Part shown: positions 16,527 to 25,238 of the stretch, piece after piece
Layout of the letters: every line of letters starts with the position of its first letter
Numbering within the stretch: position 1 is the stretch's first letter
Assembly (NCBI GenBank): GCA_910578115.1
Contig: CAJTPO010000015.1
Location: 45,235 to 102,810 of the forward strand
Source of the DNA: an uncultured Lachnospiraceae bacterium
GTDB lineage: Bacteria; Bacillota; Clostridia; Lachnospirales; Lachnospiraceae
DNA: 57,576 bases
Reading direction: 5' to 3'
Made by a program: the position numbers and the translations under genes
The notes under the pieces: generated by a model
The model's database searches: none
Seen by the model: only the letters and a program-made list of their open reading frames with translations
What the model was told of the DNA's origin: nothing

Positions 16527-19145
16527 TCACAACATCGTATCGTCCCGCAGCGCATCCGTCAGACTGCTGTCCAGTAACCGTTTCGCGCCCAGCCGGTACG
16601 CCAGCGCCACAAACCCGAAGATGGCCAGGATAAAGAACGCGATCGGCACAAAAGGCGCTTCTTTTATAAAAAGCATCGGCTCCAGATAGCTTACCTTGAT
16701 AAAAAGGATCACGCCAAAGGCCGTGACGGGCAACGCCACAAGCACCGGCCGCCCTGCAATGACCAGCGCTTCTATACAAAAGATCTTCCACATCCCCTGC
16801 GGCGTCAGACCGATAGACAGATAGCGGGCGAATTCCCGCCTTCTCTGACGCACAAAGCCCAGCGTGTTGGAGAAGACGTTGCCGATGCCGATGGTCGCCA
16901 GCAGGATACAGAAGACGCTTAAAACCGCCTTCATACCAGTAAACATCCGCTCATTGTTCTGCTGCTCACGGAGACGGTTCTCGATCTCGATGTGGCCTGT
17001 GAATGCGGCGGAGTGGTCGGTTCTTTGGTGTTCTTCGTTTGATTCCGGTTCTGCGGTTCTCGCGCTTTCTTCACTTGATTCTGGTTCTGCGGTTCTCGCG
17101 CTTTCTTCACTTGATTCTGGTTCTGCGATTCTACTTATTTCTCCATCTGCTCTATTGATATCCGGCGTTTTTTCCAAAAATTGGGATATCTGCGCTTCTA
17201 TCTTCGCAAGTTCTGCCGGCGTAGTTCCTTCCTGCGCTAAAATCCTCAGATATACCTCCTGCTGTGCGCCGCCGATCTGCGCTTCTATCTCCTTCCAGAC
17301 AGACAGCGGGATGAAATGCACCAGTTCGTGAAAATCCAGTGTGCCGTACTCCTCCCGCAGGACGGGCGGGGTCCGGGTATAGGCAGTCACCGGAAGTATG
17401 GCGGCGTTAACAGGCTGTGCGCCGACAGTCCTGTCAGGATCCGCTGTCCCGTCTTCCTGCCGGCCGCCTGTCTCCAAAGAGCCTGCTGCCAGAGCCGCCA
17501 GCTCATCTTCTGTCAGTCCATCCCGTATCAGGACCGTTGTCGCGTTGTTCTCCTTCAGATAGGGAAGGGTGCGCCGCTTTCGAAAATTCGGGTCACCGGC
17601 GTCCCGCGTGGTATTCAGGATCACGGCCCCGTCCAGCCGCGGTTCCACCCCGATCTGCACACAGTATTCCAGAAAACTGTCGTCATCCAGAACAACCAGT
17701 GGAGCATTTACCACAAAACCGCCGGAAACTTTGGAGACATATTCCGCCGGAGGGTTCTCAAAGCCCCCTGCTGCCAGCATTTCCGCGCTGATCTCTTCCG
17801 GCGTGACGATCCTTCGCGCTGCTGCTTTCTGGTAGGCTGTACAGCTGCGTACTCCGGGCAGTGCTTGCAGGGTGTTCCACGTGTAGTTGTTTTCGTCTGA
17901 CAATTTCTGTATGTCGGACTGGTGCTGTTCGCCGGACTGCTTCTGTGCTTCGGACTGGCGCTGTTCGCCGGACTGCTTCTGTCCTTCGGACTGGCGCTGC
18001 CGGTCTGATGCCGTTAATTCCACAAAGTCACCAAGGTCCGTCTCTTTCATAGTCACCATCACGTCCCAGGCGTCCTGGTATCTGGCGAAGTATGTCTCCT
18101 GCTGGCTGACCTCCGTGATGGTGATAAAGCACATCATAAAGGAAAAAGCCAGAAAGGAAAAGACCAGCGACAGGGCTGCGGTGCGCATGGCTTTTCGCTG
18201 CGCTTTCAGCGCGTTTCCAGCCAGCTCTCCCTCTATTCCGAACAGCAGTGACAACAGTCTGGAATTCTTTTTTCGTTTCAGCTGCAGCTCTCCTGTATTT
18301 TTGATGGCCTCCAGAGGCGTCAGCCTGCTCATCTTCCGCGCCGGGATCCAGGCAGAGACAAGCAGCGTGACGGCCGTCGTCAAAAGCGACAGCCACAGAA
18401 TCAGGGGATGATAACCAAATGGCAGCGCCAGCCTTCCCTCCACATCCGCCAGCAGAAGATTCAAGGCTGCCACCATGCCCATACTGACCAGTATGCCCAG
18501 CAGGCTGCCCGCCAATACCGGCCCCGCACACAGCACAAACGCCTCCTGCAAAAGGCAGGTGCAAATCTGGCCCGGCGTGGCGCCGATGCTTGACAGGATA
18601 CCGAACTGGTGGATTCTGGCAAACATGGACACCGCAAAAGCGTTGTGAATGACCAGCACAAGCGACAGACAGGCCGCCGCCGTGACCGCCAGTGCAAACG
18701 GGAACACCCAGCGCAGGGCAGTATCCTCGGCACTGCGGATCAGGTACATGTTTAAAAGGGCGTAGTGATAAGTGACGGCGGGAGATTCGTCACCGTCCAC
18801 CAGCTCTGCAATACGGGGCAGGTCTTCGAAAATCTTCCTCTCATTTATAAAGGTAAGATCGACCACCGTTTCCTGTCCCGCTGACAGATCTTCGTTGATC
18901 ACTGCCGCTTCCACATTGGCATGATTCCGGATGCGGCCCAAATCCTGTTCGCTGATCTCGCCCACGATCCGCCCCTGCCAGTCGCCTTCCTCCGTTTTGA
19001 TCCGCTCGATCTCATAGACCCACAGATTATAGAAAATGCTGCACAGCAGGGACAAAAGCAGGGCGGAGATAAAAGCCGCCGTCATGACCGATATGCTGGA
19101 GGCACGGTTCTTTTTGAGGTAACCGGATGAATATTCTTTCCACAT
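16527..19145 (-). CDS. FtsX/MacB-type ABC transporter permease
   Basis: 872-residue membrane protein with two FtsX-like halves. There is one membrane helix near residues 20-43, a short outer domain, three helices at about 165-285 and one near 320. A long outer domain (about 350-720) follows, then three helices at the C-terminus. The outer domain holds two low-complexity stretches coded by 36-bp repeats (S/Q/E/K-rich near residue 400, AEPESSEE-type near 690). The start at 19145 is supported by GGAGGTGACAGGT. The ATPase and a two-component system are upstream, the arrangement of peptide-antibiotic sensing and export modules. The substrate is unknown. Confidence 0.88.
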   Translation of the reverse strand: MWKEYSSGYLKKNRASSISVMTAAFISALLLSLLCSIFYNLWVYEIERIKTEEGDWQGRIVGEISEQDLGRIRNHANVEAAVINEDLSAGQETVVDLTFINERKIFEDLPRIAELVDGDESPAVTYHYALLNMYLIRSAEDTALRWVFPFALAVTAAACLSLVLVIHNAFAVSMFARIHQFGILSSIGATPGQICTCLLQEAFVLCAGPVLAGSLLGILVSMGMVAALNLLLADVEGRLALPFGYHPLILWLSLLTTAVTLLVSAWIPARKMSRLTPLEAIKNTGELQLKRKKNSRLLSLLFGIEGELAGNALKAQRKAMRTAALSLVFSFLAFSFMMCFITITEVSQQETYFARYQDAWDVMVTMKETDLGDFVELTASDRQRQSEGQKQSGEQRQSEAQKQSGEQHQSDIQKLSDENNYTWNTLQALPGVRSCTAYQKAAARRIVTPEEISAEMLAAGGFENPPAEYVSKVSGGFVVNAPLVVLDDDSFLEYCVQIGVEPRLDGAVILNTTRDAGDPNFRKRRTLPYLKENNATTVLIRDGLTEDELAALAAGSLETGGRQEDGTADPDRTVGAQPVNAAILPVTAYTRTPPVLREEYGTLDFHELVHFIPLSVWKEIEAQIGGAQQEVYLRILAQEGTTPAELAKIEAQISQFLEKTPDINRADGEISRIAEPESSEESARTAEPESSEESARTAEPESNEEHQRTDHSAAFTGHIEIENRLREQQNNERMFTGMKAVLSVFCILLATIGIGNVFSNTLGFVRQRRREFARYLSIGLTPQGMWKIFCIEALVIAGRPVLVALPVTAFGVILFIKVSYLEPMLFIKEAPFVPIAFFILAIFGFVALAYRLGAKRLLDSSLTDALRDDTML
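17041..17132. repeat. 36-bp coding tandem repeat in permease (2.5 copies)
   Basis: Two exact-length 36-bp units plus a 20-bp partial one, starting at 17041, 17077 and 17113. On the minus strand they code for TAEPESSEESAR. The units differ by one or two bases. Confidence 0.9.
17915..18000. repeat. Second 36-bp coding tandem repeat in permease
   Basis: Units start at 17915 and 17951, with a partial unit at 17987. On the minus strand they code for SEAQKQSGEQRQ-like peptides. The period is the same as the other repeat in this gene, but the sequence is unrelated. Confidence 0.88.
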
Positions 19146-19150
19146 ACCTG

Positions 19151-19831
19151 TCACCTCCTTTTCTCGTCGGCCAGGATCCGGCCGTCTTCTATGGTGACGA
19201 TCCGGTCCGCCTCCAGCGCGATCTTTTCATCATGGGTGATCAGCAGGATTGTCTGCTTTAAACTGCGGTTGGACAGTTTCAACATGTCGATGATCTCTCT
19301 GGAATTCTTCTGATCCAGATTGCCGGTGGGTTCGTCCGCCAGCAGGATTGCCGGGCGGTAGATCAGTGACCGGGCAATGGCCGCCCGCTGCTGCTGTCCG
19401 CCGGAAAGCTGATTCGGCAGCAGGTCCAGTTTTTCCTGAATGCCCAGAGACTGTACGATCTGGTCAAAAAATGCCGGATCCGGCTTCTTTTTATCCAAAA
19501 GAAGGGGCATAAGGATGTTCTTTCGAATGGTGAGCGTCGGAATCAGATTATAAAACTGATACACCAGCCCCACCTTCCTGCGCCGGAAAATAGCCGCCTG
19601 TTTCGCGTGCAGGGTCGCAAGGTCGGTGCCCTCCACCGTCACTTTGCCCGCAGTGGGCTTATCCACACTGCCCAGAATGTGCAGCAGCGTGGACTTTCCG
19701 GAGCCGGAAGCCCCGATGATTGCCACGAATTCTCCTTTTTCAACGGTCAGATCAATGCCTGCAAGCGCCACCGCCTGATTGCCGCCGCTGCCGTAGGTTT
19801 TTTCCACACCTTCGCATTTTAAAATCTCCAA
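19151..19831 (-). CDS. MacB/LolD-type ABC transporter ATPase
   Basis: 226 residues, a complete nucleotide-binding protein. Walker A GASGSGKST (about residues 39-47), signature LSGGQQQR, Walker B ILLADEPTGNLD and the switch histidine in LLITHDE are all present. It belongs to the LolD/MacB/BceA group that pairs with FtsX-like permeases. The stop codon lies within the ribosome-site region of the permease gene, so the two are coupled. Expression probably depends on the regulator-like box at 19943-19976. Confidence 0.95.
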   Translation of the reverse strand: MEILKCEGVEKTYGSGGNQAVALAGIDLTVEKGEFVAIIGASGSGKSTLLHILGSVDKPTAGKVTVEGTDLATLHAKQAAIFRRRKVGLVYQFYNLIPTLTIRKNILMPLLLDKKKPDPAFFDQIVQSLGIQEKLDLLPNQLSGGQQQRAAIARSLIYRPAILLADEPTGNLDQKNSREIIDMLKLSNRSLKQTILLITHDEKIALEADRIVTIEDGRILADEKRR

Positions 19832-19942
19832 AATAATTTCCTCCTGTCAATTCCTTGTATTTTACGCCGTTCCAAACGGGGTATACCCGGGTGCGTGAGC
19901 AGAACCGCAGATTTTGTTTCTCCGGCTCCTCTCTGTACCTGA

Positions 19943-19976
19943 ATTATAGACGGGTAAAGTGACAGCTTGGTGACAG
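19943..19976 (-). promoter_or_regulatory. Response-regulator box and -10 upstream of the ABC operon
   Basis: Minus strand: CTGTCACCAAGCTGTCAC, two CTGTCAC half-sites (19976-19970 and 19965-19959) exactly 11 bp apart, then 10 bases, then a perfect TATAAT (19948-19943). The repeat covers the -35 position and no canonical -35 is present. This is the layout of promoters activated by OmpR/PhoB-family regulators, and such a regulator is encoded just upstream (21360-22031). Confidence 0.7.
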
Positions 19977-19998
19977 TATCGGAAATATCCTGAAAGCT

Positions 19999-21363
19999 TT
20001 ACCGGTAGAAGCGAATTTCGAAGCAGGCCCCGCCCGTCCGCACGCCCTTCTGCACATTCATCTGCAGATTGTACGCGGAGAGGATGCCGTTTTGCCCTTC
20101 GATGATGGCTTTGGAGAGTGCAAGTCCAATGCCGATGCCGCCGCCTGCCGCATCTTTTCCCCGATAGAAACGCTCGAAAAGGCGTGGCAGGTCTTCTTTG
20201 GCGAAGCCCGGGCCCGTATCCTGAATCCGGATCAGCGTGTAGAGGGGATTCTTTTCATAGACGCAGCGGACCGTGCCGCCGGACGGGGTGTGCTCCATAC
20301 AGTTTTTCAAAAGATTCATCACGGCCTCCATGGTCCACTCCATATCCGCCAGAATGCATGTCCCGCCCGCTTCCGGTATCTCCACCGTGATATTTTTCTC
20401 CCGGAAAAGCTCCTGCAGATTTTCGGCAGACAGTACAAGCAGGGTGAAAACATCGACTTCCTTTTTCTCAAGCGTCAGCGTGCCGGCGTCGATGCGGGAA
20501 AGCAGAAGGAGCGCTTCTTCCAGACGGGTCAGCCGGGCGAGCTGCCCTGCAATCCGGGCAAGATGCCCTGCTTCCGGCCCCTCTCCTGTCATTTCACTGC
20601 GGAGCATCTGCACGGACAGAGATATGGCGGTGATCGGCGTCTTAAGCTGGTGGGCGATATTATAGAGGTTTTCGGCAAAATTATTTCTGGACGCAAGCGC
20701 CGTATCTTTCGTCTGCCGCAGGGCGGTGACCGTCTTGTAGAGCTCGTCCTGCAGCCTGGAAAAAGCGCCCTCACCGACTTGCCCAAGCACGCCGCCGCTT
20801 CCCCTGTTCACCTGTTCCAGATAGTTTGTTATTTCATTGACCTGTATGGTCACTCTTTTGTGCAAAAGGGAAAAAGACACCAGAAATAAGAGGCTGCCCG
20901 CCACGAATCCACTCCAGATAAAAAGCCTGCCTCCTATGCCGGCAGCCTGCAAAAAATCGGTTGGCCGATAACCGTAAGAAAAAAGGAGGTTCTGTCCGGT
21001 CGAAGCAGACGGGTCGTATCGGTATTCTTTCAGTGCGGTCAGGACAGCCTGCTCGGTTTGGAAGAGAGCAGTTTGGCGGCTGGTGTGCAGACTGTTGTTC
21101 TGGTGCTCGTTACTCTGTTGCTCGTTGCTCTGACTGCTGATATTCGGACTGTTAGTCTCCTGTTTATTATTCGGGAGATATGCCGCGCTGTCGGTCAGGC
21201 TGTCAGCCAGACGGTCGATCACACCCTCACAGATCTGTCCCAGCGTCTGCATGTATGCGCGTCCATAATACCGCTCCAGGAGCGCGGCGGTCACAGATGC
21301 GGACAGCAGACTGGCCGACAGGACAAATCCTATCAGAATTGCGATATTTCTTCTTGCGGTCAT
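19999..21363 (-). CDS. Sensor histidine kinase
   Basis: 454 residues. Membrane helices lie at about 8-30 and 145-165, with an extracellular loop between them. That loop is rich in N, Q, S and E (SNEQQSNEHQ-type), like the low-complexity stretches in the permease next door. The DHp helix has IAHQLKTPITAISLSVQML with the phospho-accepting histidine. The ATPase domain shows LLKNCMEHTPSGG (N box), DTGPGFAKEDLPRLFERFYRG and GIGIGLALSKAI (G boxes). Its ATG overlaps the regulator stop codon (ATGA). Confidence 0.95.
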   Translation of the reverse strand: MTARRNIAILIGFVLSASLLSASVTAALLERYYGRAYMQTLGQICEGVIDRLADSLTDSAAYLPNNKQETNSPNISSQSNEQQSNEHQNNSLHTSRQTALFQTEQAVLTALKEYRYDPSASTGQNLLFSYGYRPTDFLQAAGIGGRLFIWSGFVAGSLLFLVSFSLLHKRVTIQVNEITNYLEQVNRGSGGVLGQVGEGAFSRLQDELYKTVTALRQTKDTALASRNNFAENLYNIAHQLKTPITAISLSVQMLRSEMTGEGPEAGHLARIAGQLARLTRLEEALLLLSRIDAGTLTLEKKEVDVFTLLVLSAENLQELFREKNITVEIPEAGGTCILADMEWTMEAVMNLLKNCMEHTPSGGTVRCVYEKNPLYTLIRIQDTGPGFAKEDLPRLFERFYRGKDAAGGGIGIGLALSKAIIEGQNGILSAYNLQMNVQKGVRTGGACFEIRFYR

Positions 21364-22031
21364 GGTATTTCCTCCATACGATATCCCACACTCCTGACAG
21401 TCTTAAGACAAGCCGGCTGCTGCAGCTTTTCACGCAGGCGTTTCATGGTGACGGTAAGCGTGTTGTCATTGACGAAATTGCCGCTGCTGTCCCAGATTTT
21501 TTCCAAAAGGGATTGTCTGGTGACGGTTCTTCCTTTATTTTCCAACAAGGTTAAGAGCAGCTGGTATTCTGCCGGACTCAAATAGACTTCCGCCCCGTTC
21601 CGGTATGCCTGCCTCTTCTCCCGGTCAAGAGATATTTCCCCACATGACAGATACTTCCCCGCAACGTCCCGCGTTCTGCGCAGCAATGCCTGTATGCGGG
21701 AGTACAGCACTTCCAGTTCAAAAGGTTTCACCACATAGTCGTCGGCACCGTTTTGAAAACCGGACACGATATCCCGGGAATCGCCGCGGACAGTGATAAA
21801 GATCACCGGCAGATCTTTCCAACGGGCTCGTATCCACTGGCAGAAAGCGCTGCCGGTGCCATCCGGCATATTCCAGTCCACCAGCGCCAGCGTAGGGAGC
21901 TTTCCTGCAAAAGCCTCCCTGGCCCCGGCGATCGTGGGAAAGATGGAAACTCTGCAGCCCTGCCGGTTCAGATATTCGCTCACCAGCCGGGCGATATTTT
22001 CGTCGTCTTCTATGTAGTAGATGGTTGTCAT
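21360..22031 (-). CDS. OmpR-family response regulator
   Basis: 223 residues. The receiver domain has the acidic pair (YYIEDDENIARL), the phosphorylated aspartate in LALVDWNMPDGTG, and the KPFELEVLYSRI lysine. A C-terminal winged helix ends in NDNTLTVTMKRLREKL with GYRMEE, the OmpR/PhoB pattern. GGAGGTGTTGTC supports the start. It is followed by its kinase, then by the ABC operon whose promoter carries a matching 11-bp direct repeat. Confidence 0.96.
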   Translation of the reverse strand: MTTIYYIEDDENIARLVSEYLNRQGCRVSIFPTIAGAREAFAGKLPTLALVDWNMPDGTGSAFCQWIRARWKDLPVIFITVRGDSRDIVSGFQNGADDYVVKPFELEVLYSRIQALLRRTRDVAGKYLSCGEISLDREKRQAYRNGAEVYLSPAEYQLLLTLLENKGRTVTRQSLLEKIWDSSGNFVNDNTLTVTMKRLREKLQQPACLKTVRSVGYRMEEIP

Positions 22032-22072
22032 GACAACACCTCCATGTCTGCCGGAATTTGTTTTTATATCCT

Positions 22073-22228
22073 GGTATAACCCACAATAATTACCGCTGCC
22101 TTACACGCAGGATAAATTTTCATGTGCAAGGAGACTGAATAAGGCGATACCGGCATCGTCGATTGAAGCCGACGCGGCAGATGGAAATTCAGACGGGTGT
22201 AAGGTGTGAATATTTATCGTGGGTTATA
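22073..22228. repeat. 156-bp imperfect palindromic element
   Basis: Perfect 11-bp terminal inverted repeats GTATAACCCAC (22073-22083) and GTGGGTTATAC (22218-22228). Inner inverted matches include CCTTACAC with GTGTAAGG and GATAAATTTTC-like with GAAATTC-like blocks. The centre holds a CGATACCGGCATCG palindrome. It lies between the regulator gene and recD2. It resembles a MITE or other multicopy palindrome. Confidence 0.5.
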
Positions 22229-22234
22229 CTACTA

Positions 22235-25123
22235 TCAAGTGGCTTCCATCTGTCTCCTGATCCACTCCATGATCACATCCACCAGATACTCCTGCTCTGC
22301 CTCCGACAACGCCGCTCCCTCGGCGATCCCGTGCCATTTCGCCAGACAACCGCGGCAGCAGGTGGCCGTGGCGTGCTGGGCCACGAAAACCGGATGTCCG
22401 CGCATGGGAGTCTGTCTGCCGTCGTTTGCCGGCGCGGCTGGCGACAGTCTTTTGGCAATGAAATCCTGCGCGTGCTTTCTCACCGTATCCATTCCTTTTT
22501 CCTGAACATAATTCCGGTCATTGCTTTTCAGGGAAAAACTGCTGCGAAACTCGGACTGGCCAAGCCGCTGGAACAGAGAACCGCTGTAAAGGGCCGGCTG
22601 TTCGCCGACCATGGAAGGCTGCGTTCCGCCTTTGTACTGGATCATCTTAATCTTCTTTGGAGCCACTGCCAAGTCCCCCTCCCGGTGCGGCCGGGCCTCT
22701 TTGGAAGCTTTCTTCTGACCGAGGCTGTCTATGGCAGAGACTTCATTTTGATTGAGACTGCCTGCCGCAGATGCTTCCTCCTGCTTTAATCGAACCTCCG
22801 CAGGTGCATCCCCTGCTTCTGCCGCTGACCGGACAGCGTTATTGTCAGATTGCTGTCCTGCCTGCTCTGTCTGCACCATACGCGCAACGATCCGGGACTC
22901 CATGCTGTCCTCCCGCAGACGTTCCGCCAGCTTCGTATTTCTGTCTGCGGTGGTCTCGTTTTTGACGGCGTACCAGACCGCCTTTTTCTCCCCGATCAGC
23001 ACCAGGATCTTCTTCGCCCTGGTCACGCCGGTGTAAAGCAGGTTTCTCTGCAACATCACATAATGGCTCATGGTAAAAGGCATCACCACGATGGGGTACT
23101 CGGACCCCTGGGATTTGTGAATGGTGGTGGCGTAGGCAAGGGTTAATTCCTCCAGCTCACTCACGTCATACACCACTTCCCGACCATCAAAATCCACGGT
23201 CAGTTCCCGCTCTTCCATGTCCACATGATTTATGACACCTATGTCACCATTGAAAACTTCCTTATCATAGTCGTTGCGGATCTGCATGACTTTATCATGG
23301 AGCCGGTACTGCGTGCCGCCTCTGCGCAGGAAAATGCTGCCCGGATTCATAGCCTCCTGCAGCACCTGATTCAAGTTCGCCGCCCCGCAGACGCCTCTCT
23401 GCATGGGCGTCAGCACCTGAATATCCTGCAGGGCATCCACATGATAATAGCGCGGCAGATTTTCGGTGCAGTATTTTACCAGAAGCTCCACCACCTCTTC
23501 ATTGGTCTCTTTCGAGGCAAAAAAGAAATCCGAGTCCCGGCCGCCCCGCATGTCGATCTGCTCCCCTTTGTTGATGCGGTGGGCATTCATGATGATACGG
23601 CTGCCCTGGGCCTGCCGGAAGATCCGGCTTAAGCGCACTACAGGGATCCGCCCGGAGGAAATGATATCTTTCAGCACATTGCCGGCACCCACCGAAGGCA
23701 GCTGGTCGGTGTCGCCCACCATGATCAGCGTCATTTGCTCCGGCATGGCTTTTAACAGGTTGTACATCAACATTATGTCGATCATGGAACACTCGTCCAG
23801 AATGAGCACGTCTCCCTCCAGCGGGTTTTCTTCCTTACGCTGGTAGCCCTCCGGCGGCTTATACTCAAGCAGCCTGTGAATGGTCTTTGCCTCCATGCCG
23901 GTGGCCTCGGACATGCGCTTCGCCGCCCGTCCCGTAGGCGCCGCCAGAATAATCCGGCAGCCGGCGGCACGATAGGCGGCGATGATCCCCATGGTTGTGG
24001 TGGTCTTGCCCGTACCCGGGCCGCCGGTGAGCACCATGACCTTGGAAGATACGGCTACGCGGATTGCTTCCAGCTGGACTTCGTCGTAGGTGATGTGCTG
24101 TCCCTGTTCCGTAGATGGCACAGCTTCCGCCTTCTCCTGCTGTTGTCCTGCCGGCGTCGCCGCTCCGCCAACCTCCTGTCCCTGCTCCGCCAGGCCCATG
24201 ACCGTCTCCATCACCGCATCCACATCCATCTGCACACGTCGCTCGGCCGCCAGCAATTTAAGCAGCCGCTTCGCACAGCCCGTCTCGGAAAAGAAAAAAG
24301 GCGGCAGGTAGATGGCCTCCTCCTCACGGATCACATCCTCCGTGCGCAGCATTTCGTCCAAAGTAATCTCCAGCTCCGCCTCCTCCACCTCCAAAAGCTG
24401 CTCCGCAGTCTGGATCAGCTGCTCCCTTACCGCATAGCAGTGACCATTCTCGGAGAGTTTATTCAATGTATAGAGAATACCGCTCCGCAGACGGATAAAA
24501 CGATCCTTCTCAATGCCCATCTTCTCCGCTATGGTATCCGCCGTCTTGAAACCGATGCCCCAGATATCGTCGGCCAGCCGGTAAGGATTCTCCTGCACGA
24601 CGCTGATACTGTCACTGCCATAGGTCTTGAAGATCTTCGTGGCATGGCTGGTGCTGACCTCATGCCCCTGCAGAAAAAGCATGATATTTTTGATCTCCTT
24701 CTGCTCTTCCCAGCTCTTCTTGATCCGCTCCACCCGCACTCTGCCGATGCCTTCCACCTCGATCAGCGCATCCGGATTTTCCTCGATCACATCCAGCGTG
24801 TCCTTTCCGAATTTCTCCACAATGCGGCGGGCAAACTTGGGACCCACGCCTTTGATCAGACCGGAACCAAGATATTTCTCGATGCCGTAAACCGTAGCCG
24901 GAAGGGTCTCTTCGAATTTCTCCACGGAAAACTGGCGGCCGTATTTGGCATCTACCTTCCAGACGCCTTCCAGCGCAAGCACCGAGCCTACGTGAGTGTC
25001 CGGCATAATGCCGACTACCGTCACCAGATCCTGGGCATTCTTGACAGCGCACTTGAGCACCGTGTAGCCGTTGTCGGCATTCTGATATGTAATTCGCTCT
25101 ACCACACAGCGTAAATGATCCAT
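22235..25123 (-). CDS. recD2: RecD2-type helicase fused to a DUF4186 domain
   Basis: 962 residues. The first 740 or so are RecD2, a 5'-3' DNA helicase. They include an N-terminal domain, helix-hairpin-helix repeats (GIGRVRVERIKKSW), Walker A GGPGTGKTTTT near residue 367, Walker B LILDECSMID, GDTDQLPSVG, and the UvrD-like C motif ATTIHKSQGSEYP. A linker of about 100 residues follows. The last 114 residues (22238-22579) match DUF4186: FRSSFSL, GMDTVRKHAQDFIAKRL, QTPMRGHPVFVAQHATATCC, RGCLAKWHGI. That domain is normally a separate protein, as far as I know. The ATG at 25123 has GGGAGG in front. Confidence 0.93.
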   Translation of the reverse strand: MDHLRCVVERITYQNADNGYTVLKCAVKNAQDLVTVVGIMPDTHVGSVLALEGVWKVDAKYGRQFSVEKFEETLPATVYGIEKYLGSGLIKGVGPKFARRIVEKFGKDTLDVIEENPDALIEVEGIGRVRVERIKKSWEEQKEIKNIMLFLQGHEVSTSHATKIFKTYGSDSISVVQENPYRLADDIWGIGFKTADTIAEKMGIEKDRFIRLRSGILYTLNKLSENGHCYAVREQLIQTAEQLLEVEEAELEITLDEMLRTEDVIREEEAIYLPPFFFSETGCAKRLLKLLAAERRVQMDVDAVMETVMGLAEQGQEVGGAATPAGQQQEKAEAVPSTEQGQHITYDEVQLEAIRVAVSSKVMVLTGGPGTGKTTTTMGIIAAYRAAGCRIILAAPTGRAAKRMSEATGMEAKTIHRLLEYKPPEGYQRKEENPLEGDVLILDECSMIDIMLMYNLLKAMPEQMTLIMVGDTDQLPSVGAGNVLKDIISSGRIPVVRLSRIFRQAQGSRIIMNAHRINKGEQIDMRGGRDSDFFFASKETNEEVVELLVKYCTENLPRYYHVDALQDIQVLTPMQRGVCGAANLNQVLQEAMNPGSIFLRRGGTQYRLHDKVMQIRNDYDKEVFNGDIGVINHVDMEERELTVDFDGREVVYDVSELEELTLAYATTIHKSQGSEYPIVVMPFTMSHYVMLQRNLLYTGVTRAKKILVLIGEKKAVWYAVKNETTADRNTKLAERLREDSMESRIVARMVQTEQAGQQSDNNAVRSAAEAGDAPAEVRLKQEEASAAGSLNQNEVSAIDSLGQKKASKEARPHREGDLAVAPKKIKMIQYKGGTQPSMVGEQPALYSGSLFQRLGQSEFRSSFSLKSNDRNYVQEKGMDTVRKHAQDFIAKRLSPAAPANDGRQTPMRGHPVFVAQHATATCCRGCLAKWHGIAEGAALSEAEQEYLVDVIMEWIRRQMEAT

Positions 25124-25198
25124 GGCGGCCTCCCTGTTTTCTGTCACAGGGTCTCAACAAGCCCCTAAATAACGAGACTCCGAGACCCCGTCTATGAT

Positions 25199-25238
25199 TA
25201 AAAGGTAAACTCCACCTTTAAAAGGTAAACTCCACCTT
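25199..25238. repeat. 20-bp tandem duplication across the GH3 stop codon
   Basis: TAAAAGGTAAACTCCACCTT occurs twice head to tail (25199-25218 and 25219-25238). The glycosidase stop codon lies at the joint, so the extra copy is untranslated. Confidence 0.9.

Noticed and set aside
17041..18000. 36-bp repeats as a CRISPR-like array
   Set aside because: The repeats are contiguous with no spacers and lie in frame within the permease gene.
22130..22170. AATAAGGCGATACC shared with 36256-36270
   Set aside because: A 14-base match only, in unrelated contexts; could be chance.
23876..25114. 412-codon plus-strand frame opposite recD2
   Set aside because: Antisense shadow of RecD2; rich in H, R and L with no motif.
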